Source of the DNA: Selenomonadaceae bacterium
GTDB lineage: Bacteria > Bacillota > Negativicutes > Selenomonadales > Selenomonadaceae
Reading direction: 5' to 3'
Assembly (NCBI GenBank): GCA_022773425.1
Contig: JALFBM010000014.1
Span: 1 to 64,000, forward strand
DNA length: 64,000 nucleotides
Below the pieces are notes generated by a model. It was given only the letters and a program-made list of their open reading frames with translations. It ran no database searches and was not told where the DNA came from. Positions 27,395 through 35,304 of this stretch are shown piece by piece. Each line of letters begins with the position of its first letter. The first letter of the stretch is position 1. The position numbers and the translations under genes are program-made.

Positions 27395-28209
27395 GCAGCC
27401 TGACGAATGAGCAGCTGGAACGGTATTCCCGCCACATCATCCTCCAGCAGGTCGGCGGTAAGGGCCAGGAGAAGATTCTCGGCAGCAAGGTGCTCGTCAT
27501 CGGCACGGGCGGGCTCGGCGCCCCGGCGGCGATGTACCTTGCCGCGGCGGGCGTCGGCACCATCGGACTCGTGGATTTCGACGTCGTGGATCTGTCGAAC
27601 CTCCAGCGCCAGATCATCCACCAGACGGCGGATGTCGGCAAGCCAAAGGTCGACTCGGGCCGCGAGACCATCGAGGCGATGAACCCGGACGTCGACGTGC
27701 ACACCTATCATGAGATGGTGACGTCGGCGAATATCCGCGACATCATCCGCGATCAGGACTACGATTTCATCATCGACGGCACGGACAATTTCCCGGCGAA
27801 ATTCCTGATCAACGATGCCTGTGTTTTTGAAAAGAAGCCGTTCGTGCATGCGGGCATCCTTCGCTTCTCCGGGCAGCTCATGACGTATGTGCCGGGCAAG
27901 GGGCCGTGCTACCGCTGCGTGTTCAAGACGATGCCGCCAAAGGACGCTGTGCCAACCTGCCGGCAGGCGGGCGTCCTCGGCGTGATGGGCGGTGTCATCG
28001 GCACGCTGCAGGCAACGGAGGCGCTCAAATACATCCTCGGCGTCGGGGAGCTGCTCACGGGGTATCTCCTGACCTATGACGCGCTGACGATGAAATTCCG
28101 CAAGGTCAAGATACCGCGGGATCCGCACTGCGCCATCTGCGGCGAGCATCCGACCATCACGGAACTCATCGACTACGAGCAGCCGGCCTGTGACCTGCGG
28201 AAGGCCTGA
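27391..28209 (+). CDS. ThiF/MoeB/HesA-family E1-like adenylyltransferase (HcyF-like)
   Basis: Adenylates the C-terminus of the sulfur carrier in the cytoplasm. The P-loop-like GTGGLGAPAAMYLAAAGVG is followed by the DFDVVDLSNLQRQI and DGTDNFPAKFLIND motifs. The structural zinc sits in paired CYRC and CAIC, and a potential catalytic Cys lies in PTCRQAG. 272 aa without a rhodanese domain places it with ThiF/HesA rather than long MoeB. It is translationally coupled to the carrier gene. Confidence 0.92.
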   Translation: MSSLTNEQLERYSRHIILQQVGGKGQEKILGSKVLVIGTGGLGAPAAMYLAAAGVGTIGLVDFDVVDLSNLQRQIIHQTADVGKPKVDSGRETIEAMNPDVDVHTYHEMVTSANIRDIIRDQDYDFIIDGTDNFPAKFLINDACVFEKKPFVHAGILRFSGQLMTYVPGKGPCYRCVFKTMPPKDAVPTCRQAGVLGVMGGVIGTLQATEALKYILGVGELLTGYLLTYDALTMKFRKVKIPRDPHCAICGEHPTITELIDYEQPACDLRKA

Positions 28210-28223
28210 GAGGAGGAACCGGC

Positions 28224-28637
28224 ATGATCGTAAAGCTGAAGCTGCAGGATTACCTTTCGCTGGTCCGTCACGCGCGCGCTCTCTCGCCAGTCGAGGACTG
28301 CGGCCTCCTTGGCGGCACCATCGAGGACGGCGTCAAGACCGTCGAGAAGGTATTTTACCTGACGAACGTGGACCACAGTGCGGAGCATTTTACGCTGGAC
28401 CCGAAGGAACAGTTCGCGGCGGTCAAGGAGCTGCGCGCCAAGGGCTGGCAGCTTCTCGGCAATTGGCACAGCCACCCCGCGAGCCCCTCACGTCCGAGCG
28501 AGGAGGATAAACGCCTGGCATTCGACAGCAAGGCGAGCTATTTTATCCTGTCGCTGAACGGCGGGGAGCCGGTACTGAACAGCTTCCACGTGGACCGGGA
28601 CAAGACCGTCACGAAAGAGGATCTGCGCATCCGGTAA
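28224..28637 (+). CDS. JAMM/Mov34-type metalloprotease for sulfur-carrier trimming (HcyD/Mec-like)
   Basis: A 137-residue single-domain zinc protease. The JAMM motif is complete: the Glu in PVEDCGLLGG, then HSHPASPSRPSEED (His-X-His-Pro...Ser-X2-Asp). Mec (mycobacterial CysO pathway) and HcyD have the same size and remove residues after the carrier's diglycine. The preceding carrier with its GG-G-A-R end is the obvious substrate. RBS GAGAGGAGG is present. Confidence 0.9.
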   Translation: MIVKLKLQDYLSLVRHARALSPVEDCGLLGGTIEDGVKTVEKVFYLTNVDHSAEHFTLDPKEQFAAVKELRAKGWQLLGNWHSHPASPSRPSEEDKRLAFDSKASYFILSLNGGEPVLNSFHVDRDKTVTKEDLRIR

Positions 28638-28670
28638 TGCCGATACCTGTGGAAAAGGGAGGAGCGCAAC

Positions 28671-29531
28671 ATGGCAGTAGACTACAAGGAACTCAAGAAG
28701 GGCGGACTCATGCGGCAGAAACAGAAGGACTGTTTCTCCATGCGCCTGAAGTCGGTCGGTGGGCATTTTACGGCGAAGCAGCTGGATGTCATTCAGCAGG
28801 TCGCGGAAAAATACGGCAAAGGCTATGTGCATCTGACGAGCCGTCAGGGCATTGAGATCCCCTATATCCGCTTGCAGGATATCGAGGAGGTCAAAGGCGC
28901 TTTGAAGCAGGGCGGCGTCGAGATCGGCGTCTGCGGCCCGCGCGTGCGCACGATCACGGCGTGCCAGGGGGCGGCAACCTGCCCGTCCGGTCTCATCGAT
29001 ACGGTGAAGATGGCCAACGAATTCGACCGCCGCTATGGCGGCAAAGAGCTCCCGCATAAGTTCAAGTTCGGGTTCACGGGCTGTCACAACAACTGCCTGA
29101 AGGCGGAGGAGAACGACTTCGGCGTAAAGGGCGGCGTCATGCCGAAATGGGATGCGGCGTCCTGTACGTATTGCGGCGTCTGCGAAGCCGTTTGTCCGGA
29201 AAAGGCCATCAAGGTCGATCGGGACGGACAGAGCCTCGATTTTGACGCGGATGCCTGCGTGTACTGCGGCAAATGCATCAAGAGCTGCCCGACGGATTCG
29301 TGGACGGGCGAGAATGGCTTCGTGATTTCGTTTGGCGGACTCTATGGCAACCGCATTGCGGTCGGCCGTCATTTCCTGCCGATCGTCTTTGATGAGGAGA
29401 AGGTCTATGAGATCGTCGATGTCACGCTCCAATTCTTTGAGGACAACGCGAAGCCGAGCGAGCGTTTCGCGAACTGCCTCGATCGCGTGGGCTGGGATAA
29501 ATTTCAGAAGAAAGTGGAGGAAGTCTTATGA
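28671..29531 (+). CDS. Siroheme sulfite (or nitrite) reductase with ferredoxin domain
   Basis: A 286-residue cytoplasmic reductase of the small AsrC/NirA-like type. Siroheme/4Fe-4S ligands are in TACQGAATCPSG (C-X5-C) and GFTGCHNNC (C-X3-C). They are followed by a two-cluster ferredoxin insertion with CTYCGVCEAVCP and CVYCGKCIKSCP. It should produce sulfide that is loaded onto the carrier. Nitrite as a substrate cannot be excluded, but the sulfur-relay neighbours favour sulfite. Overlaps the next gene by four bases. Confidence 0.88.
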   Translation: MAVDYKELKKGGLMRQKQKDCFSMRLKSVGGHFTAKQLDVIQQVAEKYGKGYVHLTSRQGIEIPYIRLQDIEEVKGALKQGGVEIGVCGPRVRTITACQGAATCPSGLIDTVKMANEFDRRYGGKELPHKFKFGFTGCHNNCLKAEENDFGVKGGVMPKWDAASCTYCGVCEAVCPEKAIKVDRDGQSLDFDADACVYCGKCIKSCPTDSWTGENGFVISFGGLYGNRIAVGRHFLPIVFDEEKVYEIVDVTLQFFEDNAKPSERFANCLDRVGWDKFQKKVEEVL

Positions 29532-29776
29532 GCCGGAAGCAAGCAGATGCGGCGATTGACATCACGGATGTCGTCTGTCCGATTACCTTTGTCAAGGTAA
29601 AGGTCGCACTCGAGGAGCTCGAGGACGGGCAGACGCTCGCCGTGCACCTGAACGACGGCGAGCCGATCCAGAATGTGCCGCGCAGCCTGAAAGACGAGGG
29701 GCACAAGGTGCTGTCCGTGGACAAGAACGAGGATGGCACGTTTTCCCTGCTCGTAGAAAAAGGCGGCCTGGCGTGA
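29528..29776 (+). CDS. TusA/SirA-family sulfurtransferase
   Basis: An 82-residue sulfur shuttle with the TusA fold. The active Cys is in DVVCPITFVKVKVALEEL, a CPIT variant of the usual CPxP. The ending LSVDKNEDGTFSLLVEK is the typical last strand. It probably passes persulfide sulfur between the reductase/donor and the carrier system. Its stop overlaps a GTG that opens the metY remnant. Confidence 0.88.
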   Translation: MSRKQADAAIDITDVVCPITFVKVKVALEELEDGQTLAVHLNDGEPIQNVPRSLKDEGHKVLSVDKNEDGTFSLLVEKGGLA

Positions 29777-29853
29777 AGTTCACGACGCGGCTCCTGCACG
29801 AGGCGTTTGCGCCAGACCCGTCGACCGGCGCGACGACACTGCCTTCCCGATAG
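29773..29853 (+). pseudogene. metY: Truncated N-terminus of an O-acetylhomoserine sulfhydrylase/cystathionine synthase-like gene (metY remnant)
   Basis: A GTG overlapping the tusA stop opens a 26-codon frame with TTRLLHEAFAPDPSTGATTLP. The part LLH...DP-TGA...LP is the very N-terminus of the PLP Cys/Met-metabolism family, where IYQTS normally follows. Here the frame ends after two more codons, inside the stem of the terminator at 29841-29865. The rest of the gene (about 400 codons) is gone. The coupled start is what a cotranscribed metY would have. Identification rests on a short stretch but the pattern is specific. Confidence 0.65.
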
Positions 29854-29865
29854 GAAGGCTTTTTT
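29841..29865 (+). terminator. Terminator of the sulfur operon
   Basis: GCCTTCC/GGAAGGC with a five-base loop and six T. The left arm overlaps the last codons of the metY remnant, so the deletion joined metY codon ~24 to this terminator. Confidence 0.85.
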
Positions 29866-29931
29866 CTTGACTTTCTGCTGTTTTTGCTTTAGGCTATACA
29901 AGGTGATAGAATAGGAAAGGGTGGTGATTCC

Positions 29932-30378
29932 GTGACGTTCCGGACGGAGTATCATGTCAATTACTATGAAACCGACGCGATGGCCGTGGTGCATCATTCG
30001 AATTATGTGCGCTGGTTTGAGAACGGACGCGTCGATTTTCTGCATCAACTTGGGATATCGCTCAACGATATGACGGCCGATGGGTTTTCCTACCCGATTA
30101 CGGAGGTCAGCGTGAAGTATCTTGAGCCGGCTCATTTTGACGATATCGTGATCATTGAGACCATTCCGACCGCGCTGACGCGCGCGAAGATGGAGTTCGA
30201 CTACCGCGTCATCAAGAAGGGGACGCAGGAGCTGCTCGTGACCGGACATACCCAGAATGTGTTTACGAGCCTGGAAACCGGCCACATCACCCGTCTGCCA
30301 GAGAAGTATTACGGCAAGCTCCGCGAGATCATGAAGAAGGTCAAGGCAGAAAAGGCACAGAAAGCCGCAAAAGCGTGA
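29932..30378 (+). CDS. Acyl-CoA thioesterase, YbgC/4-hydroxybenzoyl-CoA thioesterase family
   Basis: A 148-residue hotdog-fold hydrolase. The motif YYETDAMAVVHHSNYVRWFENGR has the catalytic Asp and the His of the YbgC/4HBT group. The substrate is probably a short or medium acyl-CoA. The start is GTG 29932 after GGGTGGTG. A Lys/Ala-rich tail (KKVKAEKAQKAAKA) is added at the C-terminus. It heads a group with the two genes that follow, 25 and 13 bases apart. Confidence 0.88.
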   Translation: MTFRTEYHVNYYETDAMAVVHHSNYVRWFENGRVDFLHQLGISLNDMTADGFSYPITEVSVKYLEPAHFDDIVIIETIPTALTRAKMEFDYRVIKKGTQELLVTGHTQNVFTSLETGHITRLPEKYYGKLREIMKKVKAEKAQKAAKA

Positions 30379-30403
30379 GATTGTCGAAAGAGGAGGAATC
30401 ATC

Positions 30404-30964
30404 GTGACTGTCGTAGATTGGATTGTCGGCCTGCTCGCCGCAATCGTCGTCATCGTGTTGCTCGCAAAGCTCATCCTTTGCGCGCTGGGAAAAGAGGATA
30501 TCCGCGTCAAGACGGACGCACCGTTTGAGTTGGTTTCAAAGGATGCAGACAGCATGATCATCCAAAAGAAGCTGACCTACTACAACGAGGGCAAACAGTG
30601 CGCAACGCTCATGGACGCCTTTGTCCGCCCCCTGCTGCCGTACGAGCAGTACGATGGCATCGAGGCGCGCGGCAAGGCGGAACGCGAGGGATATCCGCGC
30701 GAGGACGACTACTTTGAGGCCGTGCTGATCCAGAAAAAGGGCGACCGGAACCACGAGGATGTGCTGAACGTCTATGCAAAGGTCAAGCTCACGGCCCGCA
30801 AGGGCATGAGCCTCGATGAGGCGCTCTCGCACATGGTGGACCTGCCGCTCGATATCCTTTGGCAGGAGACCGGCCGCACGCCGTGGCATTACCGCAAAGT
30901 GCAGCTGATCCTCCCGGCGGAGGAGATCGCGAAGCTTGCGGGCGTTGCGTTGAAGCGGGATTAA
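30404..30964 (+). CDS. Membrane-anchored hypothetical protein, 186 aa
   Basis: One N-terminal membrane helix (about residues 5-29, VDWIVGLLAAIVVIVLLAKLIL) is followed by a soluble domain with no motif I recognise. The soluble part is acidic/basic mixed and has a single Cys. GTG 30404 follows GAGGAGG at good spacing. Its position between the thioesterase and the CofE-like gene suggests one transcript. No function is proposed. Confidence 0.7.
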   Translation: MTVVDWIVGLLAAIVVIVLLAKLILCALGKEDIRVKTDAPFELVSKDADSMIIQKKLTYYNEGKQCATLMDAFVRPLLPYEQYDGIEARGKAEREGYPREDDYFEAVLIQKKGDRNHEDVLNVYAKVKLTARKGMSLDEALSHMVDLPLDILWQETGRTPWHYRKVQLILPAEEIAKLAGVALKRD

Positions 30965-30977
30965 AGGAGGCAGAGGC

Positions 30978-31646
30978 ATGGCTGAAGAGAAATTGACATT
31001 GATTCCGGTGCCGACGCGCATCTTTACGGAAAAAGACGATATCGTCGACTGCATCGACCATTACACCAAGGGAAAGGTTGGACCTGATGATCTGATCTGC
31101 TCGGCGGAAAGCGTCATTGCGATCACGCAGGGGCGCTATGTGCGCCCGGAGGACCTGAAGATCTCCCGCGTCGCGCAGTTCTGCTGCCGTTTTATCCCGG
31201 ATTACGGCTCTCTCGCGTCGCCGCACGGCATGCAGTCGCTGATGAACGTCGAGGGCAAATGGCGCGTGGCGTTCGCGCTGTTCGCGGGCTTCTTCGCGAA
31301 GCTCGTCGGCAAATCCGGTATGTTCTACAAATGGGGCGGCAAGGAGACCGCGATGATCGACGATGTCACGGGCACGATGCCGCCGTTTGACAAATGCATC
31401 GTCTACGGGCCGGCGGACGCAGATGACGTCGCGAAGGCCATCCAGGAGCGCACGGGCGCGTTCGGTGCGATGGTCGCCGATGTCAACGACCTCAAGCGCT
31501 CGCGCGTCGTCGGCATCACGCCGGAAGTCGACGGGGAGATCGCGCGGATGCTGTTGATCGACAACCCGTTCGGCAACGCGAGCCAGAAGACGCCGATCTG
31601 CATCATCAAGAACTATCGGCAGTATCAGGAAAGCAAAAAACAGTAA
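30978..31646 (+). CDS. Coenzyme F420-0:L-glutamate ligase-like (CofE-like) protein
   Basis: 222 residues with the CofE-like fold signals: TLIPVPTRIFTEKDDIVDCI at the N-terminus, SAESVIAITQGR, and near the end VVGITPEVDGEIARMLLIDNPFGN. Firmicutes without F420 often carry such paralogues, whose role is unknown. No other F420 gene is present, so F420 synthesis should not be inferred. RBS AAAGGAGG; a terminator follows. Confidence 0.75.
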   Translation: MAEEKLTLIPVPTRIFTEKDDIVDCIDHYTKGKVGPDDLICSAESVIAITQGRYVRPEDLKISRVAQFCCRFIPDYGSLASPHGMQSLMNVEGKWRVAFALFAGFFAKLVGKSGMFYKWGGKETAMIDDVTGTMPPFDKCIVYGPADADDVAKAIQERTGAFGAMVADVNDLKRSRVVGITPEVDGEIARMLLIDNPFGNASQKTPICIIKNYRQYQESKKQ

Positions 31647-31679
31647 ATGGTTCCGCCGGCCAAAAAACGGCAGGACGTC

Positions 31680-31708
31680 AAAAAACCTTCCTTGCGGAAG
31701 GCTTTTTT
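31680..31708 (+). terminator. Intrinsic terminator
   Basis: CCTTCC/GGAAGG with a four-base loop TTGC, A-run before and six T after. Confidence 0.8.
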
Positions 31709-31818
31709 CTTCCTAAATAAGATAGGAAAATCGATCATGCAAATTTTGCATACACCATATGAGCAGACAACATGTGTGACGCGGTTACCGCGTGTTAGAA
31801 TAGGGGAGGTCCTTTTCC

Positions 31819-32412
31819 GTGAAACGAATCGTGTTGGCAACGAAAAACGAGGGTAAGATCCGGGAGATCCGGGGCGCTTTTGCGCACCTGCCGGTGGAGG
31901 TCCTATCGCTCGCGGAGCTCGGGACGTTCCCGGACGCCGTCGAGGATGGAGAAACCTTTGAGCAGAATGCACGCATCAAGGCGGAATTTTATCAGCAGCA
32001 GACGCATGAGGCGGTGCTCGCCGATGATTCCGGCCTGGAGATCGCGGTGCTCGGCGGCGCTCCCGGCGTGCATTCCGCACGCTTTGCAGGAGGCGTGCAT
32101 GCGAGCGATGCGGCGAACAACCAAAAAATGCTCGCAGAGCTCGAAAAGAGGGGCGTCTCGGAATCCCCCGCCGACTACCGCTGCGTCTTGCATTTCTGCG
32201 ACACGGATGGGACGGTGCTCTCGGCGGAAGGGCGCGTTGACGGCTTGATCCGCACGCAGGCGCACGGCTCAGGCGGCTTCGGCTACGATCCGTATTTTTA
32301 CATCGGAACGCGCACGATGGCCGATATGACGCCGGAAGAGAAGGGGGCCATCAGTCACCGAGGCAAGGCGCTGCGCGCGCTCGTGAAGAAGCTGGAGGAT
32401 TATCTGAAATGA
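31819..32412 (+). CDS. rdgB: XTP/dITP diphosphatase (RdgB/HAM1)
   Basis: House-cleaning pyrophosphatase that removes inosine and xanthosine triphosphates. The N-terminal VLATKNEGKIREIRGAF, the ADDSGLEIAVLGGAPGVHSARFAG block and the C-terminal GFGYDPYFY and SHRGKAL motifs are complete. 197 aa is standard. GTG 31819 follows GGGGAGG. It overlaps the phosphodiesterase gene by four bases, the common rdgB-yfcE pairing. Confidence 0.95.
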   Translation: MKRIVLATKNEGKIREIRGAFAHLPVEVLSLAELGTFPDAVEDGETFEQNARIKAEFYQQQTHEAVLADDSGLEIAVLGGAPGVHSARFAGGVHASDAANNQKMLAELEKRGVSESPADYRCVLHFCDTDGTVLSAEGRVDGLIRTQAHGSGGFGYDPYFYIGTRTMADMTPEEKGAISHRGKALRALVKKLEDYLK

Positions 32413-32897
32413 TCATCGGAGTGGTAAGCGACAGCCATGGGAATACGTGCGCCATCGACCAGACGCTGGCATTCCTTGCCGAGCAGGGCGTCGAACCCGA
32501 CGCGTGGATCCATGCCGGCGATGTGACGCCCGATGCCGATTATCTCGCGATGCTCACGCAGAAAGAGGTTTACAAGGTCGCCGGGAACTGCGACTGGCCG
32601 GATTCGCGCGTGCCTTACGTGCGCGTCGTGCAGCTCGTGGGGCACCGCATTTTGCTGACACACGGACATACCTATGGCGCGCAGTATACGCTCGATCTCA
32701 TGGTGCGCGCGGCGTCGTCGAAGGACTGCGACGGCATCGTTTTCGGACACACGCACGCCGTGACGTATTTCCCCGGGGCAATTACGATCTTGAATCCGGG
32801 CAGCGTTGCGCGTCCGCGCGACGACGGACAGGGCTCATTCGCCTTGCTGACGCTCGAAAAAAATCAGGCGATTTCCGCGAAAATTTTCCGGATTTAG
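32409..32897 (+). CDS. YfcE/MJ0936-type metallophosphodiesterase
   Basis: 162-residue calcineurin-like phosphoesterase. Metal ligands are in VVSDSHGN, HAGDV, GNCD, THGH and GHTH; the motif order is complete. Activity on bis-p-nitrophenyl phosphate-type diesters is known for relatives, but the physiological substrate is unknown. Translationally coupled to rdgB (ATGA). Confidence 0.9.
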   Translation: MIIGVVSDSHGNTCAIDQTLAFLAEQGVEPDAWIHAGDVTPDADYLAMLTQKEVYKVAGNCDWPDSRVPYVRVVQLVGHRILLTHGHTYGAQYTLDLMVRAASSKDCDGIVFGHTHAVTYFPGAITILNPGSVARPRDDGQGSFALLTLEKNQAISAKIFRI

Positions 32898-32957
32898 AAG
32901 GAGAATTTTTGCGAATATCCAATATAGAACAATAGTGTGGTATGCATTTTTCAGCTC

Positions 32958-32990
32958 TGTGAGAGGATCACAAAAAGTGAACTCGGTTCA
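32958..32990 (+). promoter_or_regulatory. Two inverted repeats upstream of the fumarase operon
   Basis: TGTGA-N5-TCACA (32958-32972) and TGAAC-TCG-GTTCA (32978-32990) lie in tandem about 80-100 bases before a TATAGA hexamer at 33051-33056. The first resembles a Crp/Fnr half-site pair with a spacer one base short. Both are candidate operators for the fumarase/fumarate reductase genes. Confidence 0.4.
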
Positions 32991-33098
32991 TATTTTATGC
33001 GGCTTCACGGCACATTCTTCCTGCTTGTAAGACAAGATGAAATGTGCTACTATAGAGCTAAAGGTGTATGATAAGTTGTATTTATGGGAGGGATTACT

Positions 33099-33941
33099 TT
33101 GCGAGAACTCGACGTAAAGACAATCACGGAAAACGTGGCCGAGATGTGCAAGGAAGCAGCTTACTATCTGCCGGACGATGTTGTGGCGGCGCTCAAGAAG
33201 GGCCGCGAGACGGAGAAGTCGCCAGTAGGGCAGAACGTGCTCGACCAGATCATCAAGAATGCGGAGATCGCAAAGAACGAAGATCGTCCGTACTGCCAGG
33301 ATACGGGTATCACGATTGTCTTCCTCGAAGTCGGTCAGGACCTTCATATCGTCGGCGGCGATCTGGAAGAAGCGGTCAACAAGGGCATCGGCAAAGGCTA
33401 CACGGACGGCTACCTGCGTAAATCCGTCGTCGGCGAGCCGCTGTTCAACCGCGTCAACACGGGCGACAACACGCCGGGCGTCATCTACACGAAGATCGTT
33501 CCGGGCGACAAGCTCAAGATCACGGTCGAGCCGAAGGGCTTTGGTTCGGAGAACAAGGGCGGCGTCAAGATGCTCGTTCCGGCCGATGGCGTCGAGGGCG
33601 TGAAGAAAGCCGTCATGGATATTATCCTGCACGCGAGCATGAACCCGTGCCCGCCGGAGGTCGTCGGTATCGGTATCGGCGGCACGATGGACAAGGCCGC
33701 GCTCATGAGTAAGCTCGCGCTGACGCGTTCCATCGACTCGCATAACCCGATGCCGGAATACGCGAAACTCGAGGACGAACTCCTCGATCTCATCAACCAG
33801 ACGGGTATCGGACCGCAGCTCGGCGGCTCGACGACTTGCCTTGGCGTCAACATCGAATGGGGCCCGACGCACATCGCCGGTCTGCCGGTCGCAGTGACGA
33901 TCTGCTGCCACGCTTGCCGTCATAAGACCCGCACGCTTTGA
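33099..33941 (+). CDS. fumA: Class I fumarate hydratase, alpha subunit
   Basis: Oxygen-sensitive 4Fe-4S fumarase, N-terminal subunit of a two-gene enzyme. Cluster cysteines are in RPYCQDTG, MNPCPPE and STTCLG. The TTG at 33099 is chosen because the upstream ATG (33084) is part of the ribosome site GGGAGGG. 280 aa matches the family. It pairs with the beta subunit 44 bases downstream and precedes the fumarate reductase genes, fitting malate-to-fumarate-to-succinate flow. Tartrate dehydratase is the alternative, less likely from context. Confidence 0.92.
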   Translation: MRELDVKTITENVAEMCKEAAYYLPDDVVAALKKGRETEKSPVGQNVLDQIIKNAEIAKNEDRPYCQDTGITIVFLEVGQDLHIVGGDLEEAVNKGIGKGYTDGYLRKSVVGEPLFNRVNTGDNTPGVIYTKIVPGDKLKITVEPKGFGSENKGGVKMLVPADGVEGVKKAVMDIILHASMNPCPPEVVGIGIGGTMDKAALMSKLALTRSIDSHNPMPEYAKLEDELLDLINQTGIGPQLGGSTTCLGVNIEWGPTHIAGLPVAVTICCHACRHKTRTL

Positions 33942-33984
33942 TGCGCGGACGTTTCGATGATCTGTGAGATAGGAGGATATAAAA

Positions 33985-34551
33985 ATGGCAGAACCAATTA
34001 AAATCCGTACGCCGTTTACGGAAGAGATGTCGCACAAGCTTCATATCGGTGATGCGGTACTCATCACGGGTGAGATCTACGCAGCGCGCGATGCGGCGCA
34101 TAAGAAGATGACGGAGGCTCTCGCACGCGGCGAGGAGCTCCCGATTGACTGGCACAACAAGATGGTCTATTACCTCGGCCCGACGCCGGCAAAGCCGGGC
34201 GATCCGATCGGCTCCTGCGGCCCGACGACCTCCGGCCGTATGGATGCGTATACGCCGACGATGCTCGATCAGGGCATCAAGGGCATGATCGGCAAGGGTT
34301 CCCGTACGAAGGAAGTCGTCGAGTCCATGAAGAAGAATGGCGTCACGTATTTCGCGGCAGTCGGCGGCGCAGCAGCTCTGATTGCAAAATCCGTCAAGAA
34401 ATACGAAGTGCTCGCGTATCCGGAGCTCGGCCCGGAAGCGCTCGCACGGCTCACGGTTGAGGATTTCCCGGCAATCGTCGTTATCGACTGCGAGGGCAAC
34501 AACCTCTACGACGTAAATCAGAAGAAATTCCGCACGCTGAAAGGCTATTGA
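33985..34551 (+). CDS. fumB: Class I fumarate hydratase, beta subunit
   Basis: 188-residue C-terminal fumarase subunit with the typical GPTPAKPGDPIGSCGPTTSGRMD block and the KNGVTYFAAVGGAAAL segment. RBS AGGAGG before ATG 33985. Operates with the preceding subunit; the split organisation is the one found in many Firmicutes and archaea. Confidence 0.93.
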   Translation: MAEPIKIRTPFTEEMSHKLHIGDAVLITGEIYAARDAAHKKMTEALARGEELPIDWHNKMVYYLGPTPAKPGDPIGSCGPTTSGRMDAYTPTMLDQGIKGMIGKGSRTKEVVESMKKNGVTYFAAVGGAAALIAKSVKKYEVLAYPELGPEALARLTVEDFPAIVVIDCEGNNLYDVNQKKFRTLKGY

Positions 34552-34646
34552 TACAGGATTAAGATGGGATGATTCCAGGGCTCCCCGCGGTTTTTGCCGC
34601 CCGTGGGCCTTGCTCTATTCCCGAGAGAGTTTTTAGGAGGTACAGA

Positions 34647-35273
34647 ATGTATCATACAAGTTTCTATTTACGCCGCCTGCATTCCCTGGTCGGTCTGCTC
34701 GTGCTCGGCGTAGTCATCTTCGAGCATATCTTCACGAACTCGATGGCTATGGGCGGCGCGGCAGCGCTGAACGGCGCACTCGCTATGATGGAACTCATTC
34801 CGCGTCCGGTATTCCTCGCGATTGAGGTATGCGGCATCGCCGTTCCGCTGTTGTTCCACGGGATTTATGGCATTTACATCGCTCTGCAGGCCAACACGAA
34901 CGCGCGCCACTATGGGTATTCCCGCAACTGGCAGTTCACGCTGCAGCGCGCGACGGCCTGGTATCTGGTTGCCTTCCTGATCTGGCATGTCGGTTATCTC
35001 CGCGTCTTCACGAAGGGCGTCACGGGCACGCCGATTTCCTATGAGCTGCTTCAGAATCTCTTCACGAGCAGCCCGATCACGACGGTGCTCTACATCATCG
35101 GTATGTTTGCTGCCATCTTCCACTTCACGAACGGTATCACGACGTTCTGCATGACCTGGGGTATTGCCAAGGGGCCGCGCTGCCAGAAAGTCATCAACTT
35201 CCTCTCAATGTGCCTCTGCGTCGTCCTCTGCCTCATCACGCTCGCTTTCATGGCAAGCTATTTCGTGATGTAA
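34647..35273 (+). CDS. frdC: Succinate dehydrogenase/fumarate reductase cytochrome b558 subunit
   Basis: A 208-residue five-helix, di-haem type membrane anchor as in Wolinella and Bacillus enzymes. Candidate haem-ligand histidines are present in RRLHSLVG, FEHIFTNS, LFHGIYG, WHVGYLR and FHFTNG. It anchors the FrdAB catalytic pair and exchanges electrons with menaquinone. TTTTAGGAGG precedes ATG 34647. Confidence 0.92.
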   Translation: MYHTSFYLRRLHSLVGLLVLGVVIFEHIFTNSMAMGGAAALNGALAMMELIPRPVFLAIEVCGIAVPLLFHGIYGIYIALQANTNARHYGYSRNWQFTLQRATAWYLVAFLIWHVGYLRVFTKGVTGTPISYELLQNLFTSSPITTVLYIIGMFAAIFHFTNGITTFCMTWGIAKGPRCQKVINFLSMCLCVVLCLITLAFMASYFVM

Positions 35274-35304
35274 GACACGCTGTGTAAGAAAAGGAGACAA
35301 ATCC

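Noticed and set aside
30978-31646. Evidence for coenzyme F420 synthesis
   Set aside because: Only a CofE-like paralogue is present; such paralogues occur in Firmicutes without F420 and no other cof gene is here.
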